Origin: Trinickia sp. Y13
GTDB lineage: Bacteria; Pseudomonadota; Gammaproteobacteria; Burkholderiales; Burkholderiaceae
Direction of reading: 5' to 3'
DNA: 64,000 nt
Assembly: GCF_029522115.1 (NCBI RefSeq)
Contig: NZ_JAKWFK010000009.1
Location: 62,001-126,000, forward strand
Part shown: positions 55,640-64,000 of the stretch, one piece after another
Numbering within the stretch: the stretch's first letter is position 1
How the letters are laid out: each line of letters begins with the position of its first letter
Made by a program: the position numbers and the translations under genes
Notes under the pieces: model-generated
Told to the model about the DNA's origin: nothing
Database searches by the model: none
What the model saw: only the letters and a program-made list of their open reading frames with translations

Positions 55640-56524
55640 CTAAGCGAGCCGTACCGTGCCGTCGACGATCGTGGTCGAGCGGCCGCCAATCCAAATCTTG
55701 CCGTCGTCGCTGTAATCGACGATAACACGTCCGTCACGCCGGATCGCGGTGCCTTGCCGCACGGTGTATTGCGAACCGGGACGGCGCTCGCGCGCGGCGA
55801 ACAAGCAGGCGATGGCCGCGTTTGCGCTGCCGGTGACGGGATCCTCGTAGATGGCTTGCTCGCTATCGATCACGATGCAGCGCACTTCGAGCATCGCGGG
55901 GCCGCCCGGGGCATGCGCCGCATAAAAAGCGAGCCCGGTTGCGCCCGTTTTTTGCACTATCTCCCATGCGAAATGGGAATGTGGTGCGATAGCCAGGCAA
56001 GCCTGCGGCGAAGCTACACCGATCACGACCCATCGTGCGCCGTTATCGATGGTGCAAGGGGGCAGGACTGTGTAATCGATCTCGTCGCAGCGAAGGGCGG
56101 CTTTGAGCGCCTGTAGCGCTTCGGTGCCGAGCGGCTCGATGCGCGCGGGCGGCGCAACAAAGGCCATCGAGCCGTCGTCACGGATGGCGAGCTCGACGAG
56201 GCCGACGCCGCATTGTTGGATGAGTTGTCCGGGCCGGCGCGGCCGATAGCCGCTGTCGAGCAAGGCATGCGCCGTGCCGAGCGTCGGGTGCCCGGCGAAC
56301 GGCAACTCGTACGCGGGGGTGAAGATCCGCACGAGATAGTCGGCTTCCGGGGCGGTCGGCCGGCAGACGAACGTCGTTTCCGATAGGTTCGTCCAACGGG
56401 CGATCGCTTGCATCTCATCGTCGCTCAGGCCGTCCGCGTCGAACACGACCGCCAGCGGGTTGCCCTTGAACGGCGCTTCGGAGAACACGTCGATCTGCTT
56501 GAAGCGGACCTGTTGCGCGCTCAT
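55640..56524 (-). CDS. PhzF-family epimerase/isomerase
   Basis: 294-residue diaminopimelate-epimerase-fold enzyme of the PhzF type: GNPLAVVFDADGLS, LSETTFV (catalytic Glu), LPFAGHPTLGTAHAL and DPVTGSANAAIACL are all present. Family members isomerise small hydrophobic or amino-acid-derived substrates; the reaction here is unknown. AAGGAGCG precedes the ATG. It is the last gene of an operon with RidA and an aminotransferase. Confidence 0.9.
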   Translation of the reverse strand: MSAQQVRFKQIDVFSEAPFKGNPLAVVFDADGLSDDEMQAIARWTNLSETTFVCRPTAPEADYLVRIFTPAYELPFAGHPTLGTAHALLDSGYRPRRPGQLIQQCGVGLVELAIRDDGSMAFVAPPARIEPLGTEALQALKAALRCDEIDYTVLPPCTIDNGARWVVIGVASPQACLAIAPHSHFAWEIVQKTGATGLAFYAAHAPGGPAMLEVRCIVIDSEQAIYEDPVTGSANAAIACLFAARERRPGSQYTVRQGTAIRRDGRVIVDYSDDGKIWIGGRSTTIVDGTVRLA

Positions 56525-56535
56525 CGATGCGCTCC

Positions 56536-57000
56536 TTAGGCGACTTCCGCGATCAATTCGATTTCGACGCACGAGCCCATCGGAATCTGCGCGACGCCGA
56601 AAGCCGAACGCGCATGCTTGCCCGCATCGCCGAACACATCGCCAAATAGCTCGGACGCGCCGTTCGTCACCAGATGCTGCTCGGTGAATTCGAGCGTCGA
56701 GTTCACGAGACTCATGACTTTGACGATGCGCTTGACGCGGTTCAGGTCGCCCAGATGCGCGTGCAACGTAGCCATGAGATCGACCGCGACCGAGCGCGCC
56801 GCCACTTTGCCTTCTTCGGTCGTCATATTGGCGCCGAGCTTGCCGACCCACGGCTTGCCGTCCTTCTTCGCGATGTGGCCGGACAGGAAAACGGTATTGC
56901 CCGTCTGCACGCACATGACATAAGCGGCAGCCGGTGCGGCTACGGGGGGCAGTTCGATGCTCAGTTCCTTGAGCTTGTCGTATACGTTGAGATTTGCCAT
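56536..57000 (-). CDS. RidA-family enamine/imine deaminase
   Basis: 154-residue trimeric RidA/YjgF-like protein with AAAYVMCVQTGNTVFLSGH, GDLNRVKRIVKV and ARSAFGVAQIPMGSCVEIE (the conserved region with its active-site Arg and Glu). RidA proteins hydrolyse reactive enamines formed by PLP enzymes, so its position 112 bp downstream of a PLP aminotransferase gene and next to PhzF makes functional sense. Confidence 0.9.
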   Translation of the reverse strand: MANLNVYDKLKELSIELPPVAAPAAAYVMCVQTGNTVFLSGHIAKKDGKPWVGKLGANMTTEEGKVAARSVAVDLMATLHAHLGDLNRVKRIVKVMSLVNSTLEFTEQHLVTNGASELFGDVFGDAGKHARSAFGVAQIPMGSCVEIELIAEVA

Positions 57001-57112
57001 GTCGATTCCTTGAATGGTGAAAATGAAAAATGGATACAGCGAGAATATTTGCGGCGCGCGACGGAGCGGCGTCCCCGGCCGCAGCGGGCCGGGGGCAGTT
57101 GGGGTGCGCGCG

Positions 57113-58309
57113 TTACAGGCGCTCGCGAATCAGCTTGGCCAGCCGCGCGATGCCTTCGTCGATCTTGGCCGGGGGCACGGTGACGAACGACAGACGCAGC
57201 GTGCTGTGATCGGGCTCGTGCGCGTAGAACGGGCCGCCCGGCACGAATGCGACGTTCTCGGCCACCGCCGCTTCGAGCAGCTTCATTGTGTTGATGGTGT
57301 GGGGCAGATTGACCCAGACGAACATGCCGCCTTCGGGGCGGTTCCACTTCACGTCCTCGGGCATATGGCGCTCGAGCGCCGAGAGCATCGCCGCGCACTG
57401 GTCGCGGTAGAGCGCGCGGATGGTGGGCACGTGCTCGTCGAGAAAGCCGTCCTTGACCACTTCGTGAACGATGCGTTGCGTGATGCTCGGCGTGTGAAGA
57501 TCGGTGGCTTGCTTGGCCTGCACGAGTTTGAAGTGCAATTCTTCGGGCGCGATGACGTAGCCCAGGCGCAGGCCCGGCGCGAGCACTTTCGAGAACGAGC
57601 CGCAATGGACGATGTGGTCCGGCGCCATCGACAGCAGCGTCGGCAACGGCGCGCCGGCGTAGTCGAGCGCGCCGTAGGGATCGTCCTCGATCACCGGGAA
57701 CGGGCTCGTGCGCGCGAACGCGGCCAGGGCCCGGCGCCGCTCGAGCGGCAGGCGGCGTCCCGTCGGGTTTTGGAAATTGGGCTGCGCATAGAGCAGCCGC
57801 GCCCCTTGGGTCAGCGCCGGCGTGAGCCCCTCGGGGATGAGACCGTTTTCATCCGTGGGCACTTGCACGTAATGCGCCTCGTACATCGAGAACGATTGCA
57901 GTGCGCCGAGGTAGGTCGGCGTTTCGACCAGCACGGGGCTGGCCGGATCGATCAGCACCTTGCCGAGCAGATCGAGCGCTTGCTGCGAGCCAGTGGTGAC
58001 CAACACTTGTGACGCGCGGATCGAGACGCCATCTTTCGAGTAGCGCGCCGCAATCCATTCGCGCAGCGGCATATAGCCTTCGGTCGCGCTGTACTGAAGC
58101 GCGGCGGCCGGCGAATCGCGTAGCACGCGCTCCGACGCCTCGCGCATGCGCTCGGCGGGGAACGTGGCGGCTGAGGGCAGACCGCCCGCAAACGAGATGA
58201 CTTCGGGCCGTTCGGTGACTTTCAGGATCTCGCGGATGGCGGAGCTCGTGAGTTTGCGTGCGCGCTCGGAAATGCGCCAATTCGTATGCGGCAGATCGCT
58301 TTGATCCAT
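57113..58309 (-). CDS. PLP-dependent aminotransferase, class I (2-aminoadipate type)
   Basis: 398-residue fold-type I enzyme with the PLP Lys in HCGSFSKVLAPGLRLGY (about residue 240), Asp/Tyr in VIEDDPYGALDY, the N of QNPTG and substrate Arg near the end (LRLSFVTV). It is close to LysN/2-aminoadipate aminotransferases but acts on an unknown amino acid. AAGGAGACG precedes the ATG. First gene of the operon with RidA and PhzF. Confidence 0.9.
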   Translation of the reverse strand: MDQSDLPHTNWRISERARKLTSSAIREILKVTERPEVISFAGGLPSAATFPAERMREASERVLRDSPAAALQYSATEGYMPLREWIAARYSKDGVSIRASQVLVTTGSQQALDLLGKVLIDPASPVLVETPTYLGALQSFSMYEAHYVQVPTDENGLIPEGLTPALTQGARLLYAQPNFQNPTGRRLPLERRRALAAFARTSPFPVIEDDPYGALDYAGAPLPTLLSMAPDHIVHCGSFSKVLAPGLRLGYVIAPEELHFKLVQAKQATDLHTPSITQRIVHEVVKDGFLDEHVPTIRALYRDQCAAMLSALERHMPEDVKWNRPEGGMFVWVNLPHTINTMKLLEAAVAENVAFVPGGPFYAHEPDHSTLRLSFVTVPPAKIDEGIARLAKLIRERL

Positions 58310-58398
58310 GAAACGTCTCCTTAGTCCTCGATGGTGGTTGAGTTGGGTTCCGTCGTCGATACCGAAACACGGGTAATGTTTCGAGACGAGAAGCGCGA

Positions 58399-59325
58399 TT
58401 ATCGCGCGAGTCGTCCCGTTGCGCGCGCCGGCGTGACGGCCGTGCGCACGGCCGCTTTGCGCCCCAGCACCACGGTGGCGATCACGGCGGCGGCGAACAA
58501 CCACGTCGACGGCGCGACCGTTTCCCCGAAAAATAACGCGGCGAACGCGATCGTGAAGAATATCTGCAATAGCTGCACTTGTCCCACCCGCGCCGTGCCG
58601 CCGATCGCAAGGCCCGCGTACCAAGCGAAGAATCCGATGAACTGCGAGAACAAGGCCACGTAGCCGAACGCGAGCCAGGTGCGCAGCGCCACGGGCTCGG
58701 GATGGGTCAGATGCTGCTGCCAGCCGAGCCAAGCCACGGGGACGACCAAAAACGGCGCCGCCAGCACGAGCGCCCAACAAATCACCTGCCAGCCGCCCAG
58801 GTCGCGGGCGAGGCGAGCGCCTTCGGCGTAGCCGAGCGCGCCCACCGCCACGGCCGCGAGCATCAGCAAGTCGCCCGCTTGCAGCGAACCGCCGCCGGCG
58901 CGCAGCGCGTAGGCGACGACGAGCGCACTGCCCACGGCCGCGCTGACCCAAAACGCCGGCGAAGGCCGCTCGCGCGAGAGCCACGCCGCGTAAATCGCAA
59001 CGAACAGCGGTTGCAGGCCGTTCACGAGCGCGCCATGCGAGGCTGGCACCGTTTTCATCGCCCAGGCCGAGAACACCGGGAACGCGACGATCACGCCGAG
59101 CGCCGTGACGGCCAAGCCTTTGATCTGGGCGCGATTGGGCAGGCGTTCGCGGCGCCAGGCGAGTAGCATGGCGGCGGGAACGGCGGCCGCGAGCGCCCGG
59201 CCGAGGCCATTGAGCAGCGGATGGAATTGCTCGACGACGATGTGCGTCATCGGCAGCGTCAAGCTGAAGATGACGACGCCGATGAGCCCGAGCAACATGC
59301 CTTTTGTTTCACGCGACTTCGTCAC
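58399..59325 (-). CDS. EamA/DMT-family exporter
   Basis: 308-residue inner-membrane protein with ten spans in two EamA repeats (first: GLIGVVIFSLTLPMTHIVVE; second: GDLLMLAAVAVGALGYAEG). Probably exports amino acids or related metabolites. The GTG start at 59325 is chosen because AAGGAGG lies nine bases upstream; an ATG further in would lose the first span. It lies 89 bp upstream of the aminotransferase gene on the same strand and may belong with that operon. Confidence 0.88.
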   Translation of the reverse strand: MTKSRETKGMLLGLIGVVIFSLTLPMTHIVVEQFHPLLNGLGRALAAAVPAAMLLAWRRERLPNRAQIKGLAVTALGVIVAFPVFSAWAMKTVPASHGALVNGLQPLFVAIYAAWLSRERPSPAFWVSAAVGSALVVAYALRAGGGSLQAGDLLMLAAVAVGALGYAEGARLARDLGGWQVICWALVLAAPFLVVPVAWLGWQQHLTHPEPVALRTWLAFGYVALFSQFIGFFAWYAGLAIGGTARVGQVQLLQIFFTIAFAALFFGETVAPSTWLFAAAVIATVVLGRKAAVRTAVTPARATGRLAR

Positions 59326-59374
59326 GAAGCGCCTCCTTCTTAGCAATAGGGTGAGCCGGCCGTCGCACGCGCCC

Positions 59375-60085
59375 TCAAGCGAGCGTGCGCACGCCCGACG
59401 GCGTCTCGATGTCGGCCGCGAGCGCCGGCGCTCCATCTGGCGCGCTATCGAGTTCGATCAGGTGAGCCGCGCCGAGCCATTGCAACTGCTCGCGTATGCG
59501 ATCGGCCTGCGGGTGGCGCCCTTTGAGCCGCTTGAGCGCGAAACCGGTTTCGGGCAGCCTCGCGCTAGGGTGAGCCGCCGTATCCCATTGGATCAAGGTC
59601 GGCACGATGCCGTCGCCGGCGCCTTGCCAGCTTGGAAACGCGCCGTCCTCGGGCACCGTCAAGCGCCAGGTGAGACCGCCCCGGGCCATGGGCGTCACGC
59701 TCGCGATCCGGTCGGGGTATTGGCTTTGCCAGCGCCCGAGGTCCTTGGGGCGCGGCACGCGGGCGGCCCAATGCGCGAGGTACGGGCCATGCGCCAGCCG
59801 TTCCTGCATGGCGGGGTCGTCGAGCGCGAACCAACGCCGGCGTGCCGGCGCTGCGGCGCCGTCCTGGCCGGTGCGCTCGCGCTCGGCCTGCGGATCGACG
59901 GCGATGACTTCGAGATAGACGCCGCCCCACAAGCGCAAGAGCCGGTTGTGCGTGCCCATGGCGGGGTGCGTCCCGCCGGCAGCGGGTTCAACGCCGAGCG
60001 TGTCGGCGATGAAGCGCGCGCCTTCTTCGAGTGTGCGGGCGGCGACGACGAGGTGGTCGAGTTCGAGCGCGGAGGCGTTTTTCAT
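59375..60085 (-). CDS. VOC-superfamily protein (glyoxalase-like)
   Basis: 236 residues of the Glyoxalase_3/VOC type: LELDHLVVAARTLEEGARFI with a metal-ligand His, NRLLRLWGGVYLEVIAVDP with a Glu, and a C-terminal half starting RGGLTWRLTVPEDG. Substrate unknown. Start is uncertain (60085 ATG or 60097 TTG). Divergent from the MocR gene, which may control it. Confidence 0.85.
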   Translation of the reverse strand: MKNASALELDHLVVAARTLEEGARFIADTLGVEPAAGGTHPAMGTHNRLLRLWGGVYLEVIAVDPQAERERTGQDGAAAPARRRWFALDDPAMQERLAHGPYLAHWAARVPRPKDLGRWQSQYPDRIASVTPMARGGLTWRLTVPEDGAFPSWQGAGDGIVPTLIQWDTAAHPSARLPETGFALKRLKGRHPQADRIREQLQWLGAAHLIELDSAPDGAPALAADIETPSGVRTLA

Positions 60086-60192
60086 CTGAAGCGGCAAACA
60101 AAGATAGCGGCGTGCCGGCGCACAATGCGCCGATGGGTCTGGGTAGGGCCCTGTGGGGGAATCGAGCCAGGATCCACTCTAATCGTGCGCGC

Positions 60193-60234
60193 CGGCACAG
60201 TAACGGTACAATCGGCGCGATACTATTCGGTACA
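60193..60234. promoter_or_regulatory. MocR-type operator: three CGGYACA direct repeats
   Basis: CGGCACA (60193), CGGTACA (60204) and CGGTACA (60228) are in the same orientation, spaced 11 and 24 bp. A TACTAT -10-like box lies between the last two. Spaced direct repeats in the divergent promoter are typical of MocR regulators such as GabR and PdxR. Confidence 0.6.
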
Positions 60235-60249
60235 GTTGGGATCGCCGCC

Positions 60250-61740
60250 ATGTCCACTGCCCTCGACCTCATTCCCGCGCCGCACGGCGCTTCGCAGTTG
60301 ACGCTCGTCGAGCAGCTCGTGCAATGGGCGCGTCGCCGAATCGAAGAGCGCGTCTTTCGGCCCGGCATGCGCATGCCTTCCATCCGCAAGCTCGCGCAGG
60401 ACAAGGGCGTTTCGCGCTTCACTGTCGTCGAGGCTTATGAGCGGCTCGTCGCGCAAGGCTATCTGGACTCCCGGCGCGGTTCGGGCTTCTACGTGCGCGA
60501 GCGCGCGGGCGCTGCGCCTGGCGAGCGCCGGCCCGGCGCAGCGCGCACGATAGGCGAAGCGCCGGCGCAGCGCCCGATCGACGTCGTTTGGCTCTTGCGT
60601 AACACGCTTCATACCGGTGCGCCGGAAAAAGGACCGGGTTTGGGCTATCTACCCGGCCGCTGGCTCGACGGCGAGCTCGTCGCCGGGGCGTTGCGCACGC
60701 TCGGACGGCAAAGCGGCGGCCAATGGTTGAGTAGCGGCACGGCGCAAGGTTTTCTGCCGCTGCGCCAGCAATTGCAGACGCGGCTCGAAGAGTTCGAGAT
60801 AGGCGCGGCGCCGGAGCAGATCGTGCTCGTCTCGGGCATCACGCAGGCGATCGATCTCATTGCGCGTCTTTACGTGCAGGCGGGCGACGCCGTGATCGTC
60901 GGCGATCCGGCGTGGTTCCAGATGTTCGGCCGCTTCGCCGCGCAAGGCGCGCAATTGGTCGGTTTGCCCTATACACCGAGCGGCCCGGATCTCGACGCGT
61001 TGGAAGCGCTCGTCGAGACGTGGCGTCCCAAGATGCTCGTCATCAATTCGGTGTTGCAGAACCCGACCGGAACTTCGCTCTCGCCGGCGCAGGCGTTTCG
61101 CATCCTGCGTCTGGCCGAGGAATACGATTTCGTCGTGGTCGAAGACGACGTTTATGGCGATCTGTGTCCCCCGAGCTACCCGGCCACGCGGCTCGCCAGC
61201 CTTGACCAGCTCGGGCGCGTGATCTATCTCGGCAGTTTTTCGAAGACGCTGACGGCGAACTTGCGCGTGGGCTTCGTCGCTTGCGCCCCAGAGATCGCGC
61301 AGGCGATCGCGGATCAGAAGGTGTTGATCGGGATGACGACACCGGAGTTGAACGAGCGCGTGCTGTACAAAATCTTGACCGAGGGTCACTACCGGCGGCA
61401 TGTCGAGCGCCTGCGCGCGCGGCTGGACGGCGTGCGCGACAAGTGCGGGCGCATGCTCGAGCAGGCCGGATTCTCGCTGTTCGGGATGCCCGCGGCGGGC
61501 ATGTTCTTGTGGGCCGATGCGGGCGTCGACGCCGACGGGTTTGCCGCGGCCGGGCAGGAGGCCGGGTTCTTGCTTGCTCCGGGCAGTTTGTTTTCCCCGC
61601 GGCAGTCGCCAACCACTTGGATGCGCTTTAACGTCGCGAATTGCGGCGATCCAGCGCTGCCGGGCTTCCTGGGCGGATACTTGAAGGCGCAGCATCACGC
61701 GGTGCGGCCCTTGAAAACGTCGGCGGACACCCCCATTTGA
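60250..61740 (+). CDS. MocR-type GntR regulator with aminotransferase domain
   Basis: 496 residues: winged-helix GntR domain (about 15-85, [20 protein letters not shown]), then an aminotransferase-like domain (about 120-490) with [14 protein letters not shown] and PLP Lys in [16 protein letters not shown]. Such proteins use PLP or an amino acid as signal to regulate amino-acid or vitamin B6 genes. The direct repeats just upstream suggest autoregulation and control of the divergent VOC gene. Confidence 0.92.
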   Translation: MSTALDLIPAPHGASQLTLVEQLVQWARRRIEERVFRPGMRMPSIRKLAQDKGVSRFTVVEAYERLVAQGYLDSRRGSGFYVRERAGAAPGERRPGAARTIGEAPAQRPIDVVWLLRNTLHTGAPEKGPGLGYLPGRWLDGELVAGALRTLGRQSGGQWLSSGTAQGFLPLRQQLQTRLEEFEIGAAPEQIVLVSGITQAIDLIARLYVQAGDAVIVGDPAWFQMFGRFAAQGAQLVGLPYTPSGPDLDALEALVETWRPKMLVINSVLQNPTGTSLSPAQAFRILRLAEEYDFVVVEDDVYGDLCPPSYPATRLASLDQLGRVIYLGSFSKTLTANLRVGFVACAPEIAQAIADQKVLIGMTTPELNERVLYKILTEGHYRRHVERLRARLDGVRDKCGRMLEQAGFSLFGMPAAGMFLWADAGVDADGFAAAGQEAGFLLAPGSLFSPRQSPTTWMRFNVANCGDPALPGFLGGYLKAQHHAVRPLKTSADTPI

Positions 61741-61846
61741 AGGCGACTTCGCGCGCCGCGCCGCCTGCGCGGGCCGCGGGTGGCGCGCGACCCGGCGCTT
61801 TTTCCGTCATTTCCGAATTTACGAACGCAACGAGGAACCGAAGAGC

Positions 61847-63739
61847 ATGGCACAAGAAACCATGAGCTTTCAGGCAGAAGTCAAACAGCTTCTGCAATTG
61901 ATGATTCATTCGCTCTACAGCAACAAGGAAATCTTCCTGCGCGAGCTGATTTCGAATGCATCGGATGCGGCCGACAAGCTTCGTTTCGAAGCGATCGCCA
62001 AGAGCGAGCTGTACGAGAACGATTCGAACTTGCGCATCCGCGTGTCGTTCGACAAAACGGCGCGCACGATCACGATCGACGACAACGGCATCGGCATGAG
62101 CCGCGACGAAGCCGTATCGCATTTGGGCACGATTGCGCGTTCGGGCACGAAAGAGTTTTTTTCGCAGCTGTCGGGTGACCAGCAAAAAGATGCTGCGCTG
62201 ATCGGCCAATTTGGCGTGGGCTTTTACTCCGGCTTCATCGTCGCCGATAAGATCGCCGTCGAGACGCGCCGCGCCGGCTTGCCCGCTTCCGAGGGCGTGC
62301 GCTGGGTCAGCGCGGGCGAGGGCGACTTCTCGGTCGAGACGATCGAGCGTGCGCAGCGCGGCACGACCATCACGCTGCATTTGCGGCCCGACGAAGACGA
62401 ACTGCTGTCGGCGTACCGGCTGCAATCGATCATTCGGAAGTACTCCGATCACGTCGCCTTGCCGATTCTCATGAAGAAAGAGGAGTGGGACGCGGAGAAG
62501 GGCGAGATGGTCGTCAAGGACGAAGACGAAACGGTCAACCAGGCGAGCGCGCTGTGGACGCGGCCGAAGAACGAAGTCGAAGACGAGCAGTACAAGCAGT
62601 TCTATCACCATCTGGCGCACGACGAGCAAGATCCGCTCGCGTGGACGCACAACCGCGTCGAAGGTCGCAGCGAGTACACGCAATTGCTGTACGTGCCTTC
62701 GCGCGCGCCGTTCGATTTATGGAACCGCGAGCACCGCGGCGGCCTGAAGCTGTACGTGAAGCGCGTCTTCATCATGGACGACGCCGAACAGTTGTTGCCG
62801 TCGTATCTGCGGTTCGTGAAGGGCGTGGTCGATTCGGCGGATTTGCCGCTGAACGTGTCGCGTGAAATCTTGCAGGAAAGCCGCGACGTCAAAGCGATCC
62901 GGGAGGGCGTGACCAAGCGCGTGCTGTCGATGCTGGAAGAGCTCGCGGGCGCCGAAACCGAAGAAGGCAAAGCCAAGTACGAGACGTTTTGGAAAGAGTT
63001 CGGCCAAGTATTCAAGGAAGGGCTGGGCGAGGACTTCGCCAACCGCGAGCGCATCGGCAAGCTCGTGCGCTTTGCGTCGACCCACACCGATAGCCCGGAG
63101 CAAACGGTATCGCTGGCCGACTACGTTTCGCGCATGAAGCCCGAGCAGACGAAGATCTACTACGTCACCGCCGATACGTGGCAAGCGGCCAAGAACAGTC
63201 CGCATCTGGAGGTGTTCCGTCAGAAGGGCATTGAAGTGCTGCTGCTGACGGACCGCGTGGACGAATGGGCGTTGGCCTACTTCACCGAATTCGATGGCAA
63301 GCCGCTTGCGAGCGTGGCGCGCGGCGATCTCGATCTCGATGCGTTCAACGACGAAGAGAAGAAGGCGCACGAGGCCATCGGCGAGACGATGAAGCCGCTC
63401 GTCGAGAAGATGAAGGAAGTGCTCAAGGACAAGGCCAAGGATGTGCGGCTGACGTTCCGGCTCACCGATTCGCCGTCATGCTTGGTCGCCGACGACGGCG
63501 AAATGACGGGCTACCTGCAGCGCATGTTGAAAGCCGCGGGACAAAAAACGCCCGATTTTCATCCGATCCTCGAAATCAATCCCGAGCATGCGTTGGTGAA
63601 AGCGCTTTCGCCCGAGCAGAGCCAGTTCGACGACTGGTGTCATCTGCTGTTCGATCAGGCGATGCTGGCCGAAGGCGGGGCGCTAGAAGATCCCGCTAGC
63701 TTCGTCAAGCGCACGAACGCGCTCTTGCTCGCGCGGTGA
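61847..63739 (+). CDS. htpG: Heat-shock protein HtpG (Hsp90)
   Basis: 630-residue chaperone. The N-terminal ATPase has the GHKL motifs [25 protein letters not shown] and GQFGVGFYS; the middle domain contains the catalytic Arg region and [12 protein letters not shown]; the C-terminal dimerisation domain ends normally. Cytoplasmic, ATP-driven folding of clients. Its stop overlaps the next start (ATGA-type), forming an operon with ubiC. Confidence 0.97.
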   Translation: MAQETMSFQAEVKQLLQLMIHSLYSNKEIFLRELISNASDAADKLRFEAIAKSELYENDSNLRIRVSFDKTARTITIDDNGIGMSRDEAVSHLGTIARSGTKEFFSQLSGDQQKDAALIGQFGVGFYSGFIVADKIAVETRRAGLPASEGVRWVSAGEGDFSVETIERAQRGTTITLHLRPDEDELLSAYRLQSIIRKYSDHVALPILMKKEEWDAEKGEMVVKDEDETVNQASALWTRPKNEVEDEQYKQFYHHLAHDEQDPLAWTHNRVEGRSEYTQLLYVPSRAPFDLWNREHRGGLKLYVKRVFIMDDAEQLLPSYLRFVKGVVDSADLPLNVSREILQESRDVKAIREGVTKRVLSMLEELAGAETEEGKAKYETFWKEFGQVFKEGLGEDFANRERIGKLVRFASTHTDSPEQTVSLADYVSRMKPEQTKIYYVTADTWQAAKNSPHLEVFRQKGIEVLLLTDRVDEWALAYFTEFDGKPLASVARGDLDLDAFNDEEKKAHEAIGETMKPLVEKMKEVLKDKAKDVRLTFRLTDSPSCLVADDGEMTGYLQRMLKAAGQKTPDFHPILEINPEHALVKALSPEQSQFDDWCHLLFDQAMLAEGGALEDPASFVKRTNALLLAR

Positions 63740-64000
63740 TGCGCACGGCGTGTCTTCGGTACGATGCAGCGGGCCGCGCCTGGCGCGCGGCCCAGCGTCC
63801 CGTATTGACGTTCGATGAAAAGGACTGGCTCACGCGCGGCGGCTCGCTCACTGCGCATTTGCGCACGCTGGGCGTGGTGCGAGTGCGCGTCACGCGCGAG
63901 GCTGTCGATTGCGCGTGGCCAGACGAGTGCGCTGCGCTGCGTGTTTCGGCGCGCACTCGCGTATGGGTGCGAGAAGTGGTGCTGGAGGTGGATGGCGTGC
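63739..64000 (+). CDS. ubiC: Chorismate pyruvate-lyase, cut by window edge
   Basis: First 87 residues visible: a [16 protein letters not shown] segment, then [10 protein letters not shown] and [13 protein letters not shown], matching UbiC, which turns chorismate into 4-hydroxybenzoate for ubiquinone. The ATG lies in TGATG with the htpG stop. No catalytic residues are reached before the window ends. Confidence 0.82.
   Translation, partial: MRTACLRYDAAGRAWRAAQRPVLTFDEKDWLTRGGSLTAHLRTLGVVRVRVTREAVDCAWPDECAALRVSARTRVWVREVVLEVDGV

Overview
The window is a piece of a GC-rich (about 63-66%) betaproteobacterial chromosome, almost certainly Burkholderiaceae of the Burkholderia/Paraburkholderia/Trinickia group. 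This rests on gene content and synteny style (nadE-glnB, htpG-ubiC, parE-parC, several very short proline-rich or lineage-specific genes), a Burkholderia-type general porin and strong GGAGG-type ribosome binding sites. No rRNA, CRISPR array or insertion sequence was seen; there is one tRNA, Arg(CCT).

Layout. 1-3.3 kb: an SDR/aldehyde-dehydrogenase operon split by a hexanucleotide repeat, then inorganic pyrophosphatase and a GIY-YIG protein. 3.4-8.3 kb: an accessory block of lower GC that looks like an orphan type VI secretion phospholipase D (Tle5-like) effector with two tandem Sel1-repeat lipoprotein immunity genes. The effector is frameshifted, and the leftover 3' end of a second effector lies between the immunity genes. 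8.4-16 kb: FemAB-like acyltransferase, nadE, glnB, porin and a HisQMP-type amino-acid ABC transporter without its binding protein. 16.5-19.3 kb: a Spy/CpxP-like gene divergent from an OmpR/EnvZ-class two-component operon, with CpxR-box-like sites between them. 20-23.4 kb: an ABC transporter with two fused permease modules and an ATPase carrying a C-terminal extension.

23.5-31 kb is the most interesting regulatory stretch. A second-type rpoN gene and two sigma-54 activators (one without a receiver domain) lie close to three good -24/-12 promoter matches, which precede a small membrane protein, a 59-residue proline-rich protein and otsA (trehalose-6-phosphate synthase). This reads as a compact, self-contained sigma-54 regulon.

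31-36 kb holds a BON protein, an MFS pump, a YbhB-like protein, a beta-hydroxyacid dehydrogenase, small genes and a broken HigBA module. 36.2-42.5 kb is an integrated element of about 6.2 kb at the 3' end of tRNA-Arg(CCT), with P4-type integrase, AlpA-like regulator, zinc-finger primase fragment and TOPRIM/helicase-like replication protein but no capsid genes, so satellite-like. 42.6-64 kb returns to core genes: rubredoxin, an ABC-F ATPase, parE (with DnaA-box-like 9-mers upstream), parC, a CopD-like protein, three chromate-transporter-family genes, a GGDEF-EAL protein, an aminotransferase-RidA-PhzF operon, a DMT exporter, a VOC protein divergent from a MocR regulator with its likely operator, htpG and the start of ubiC.
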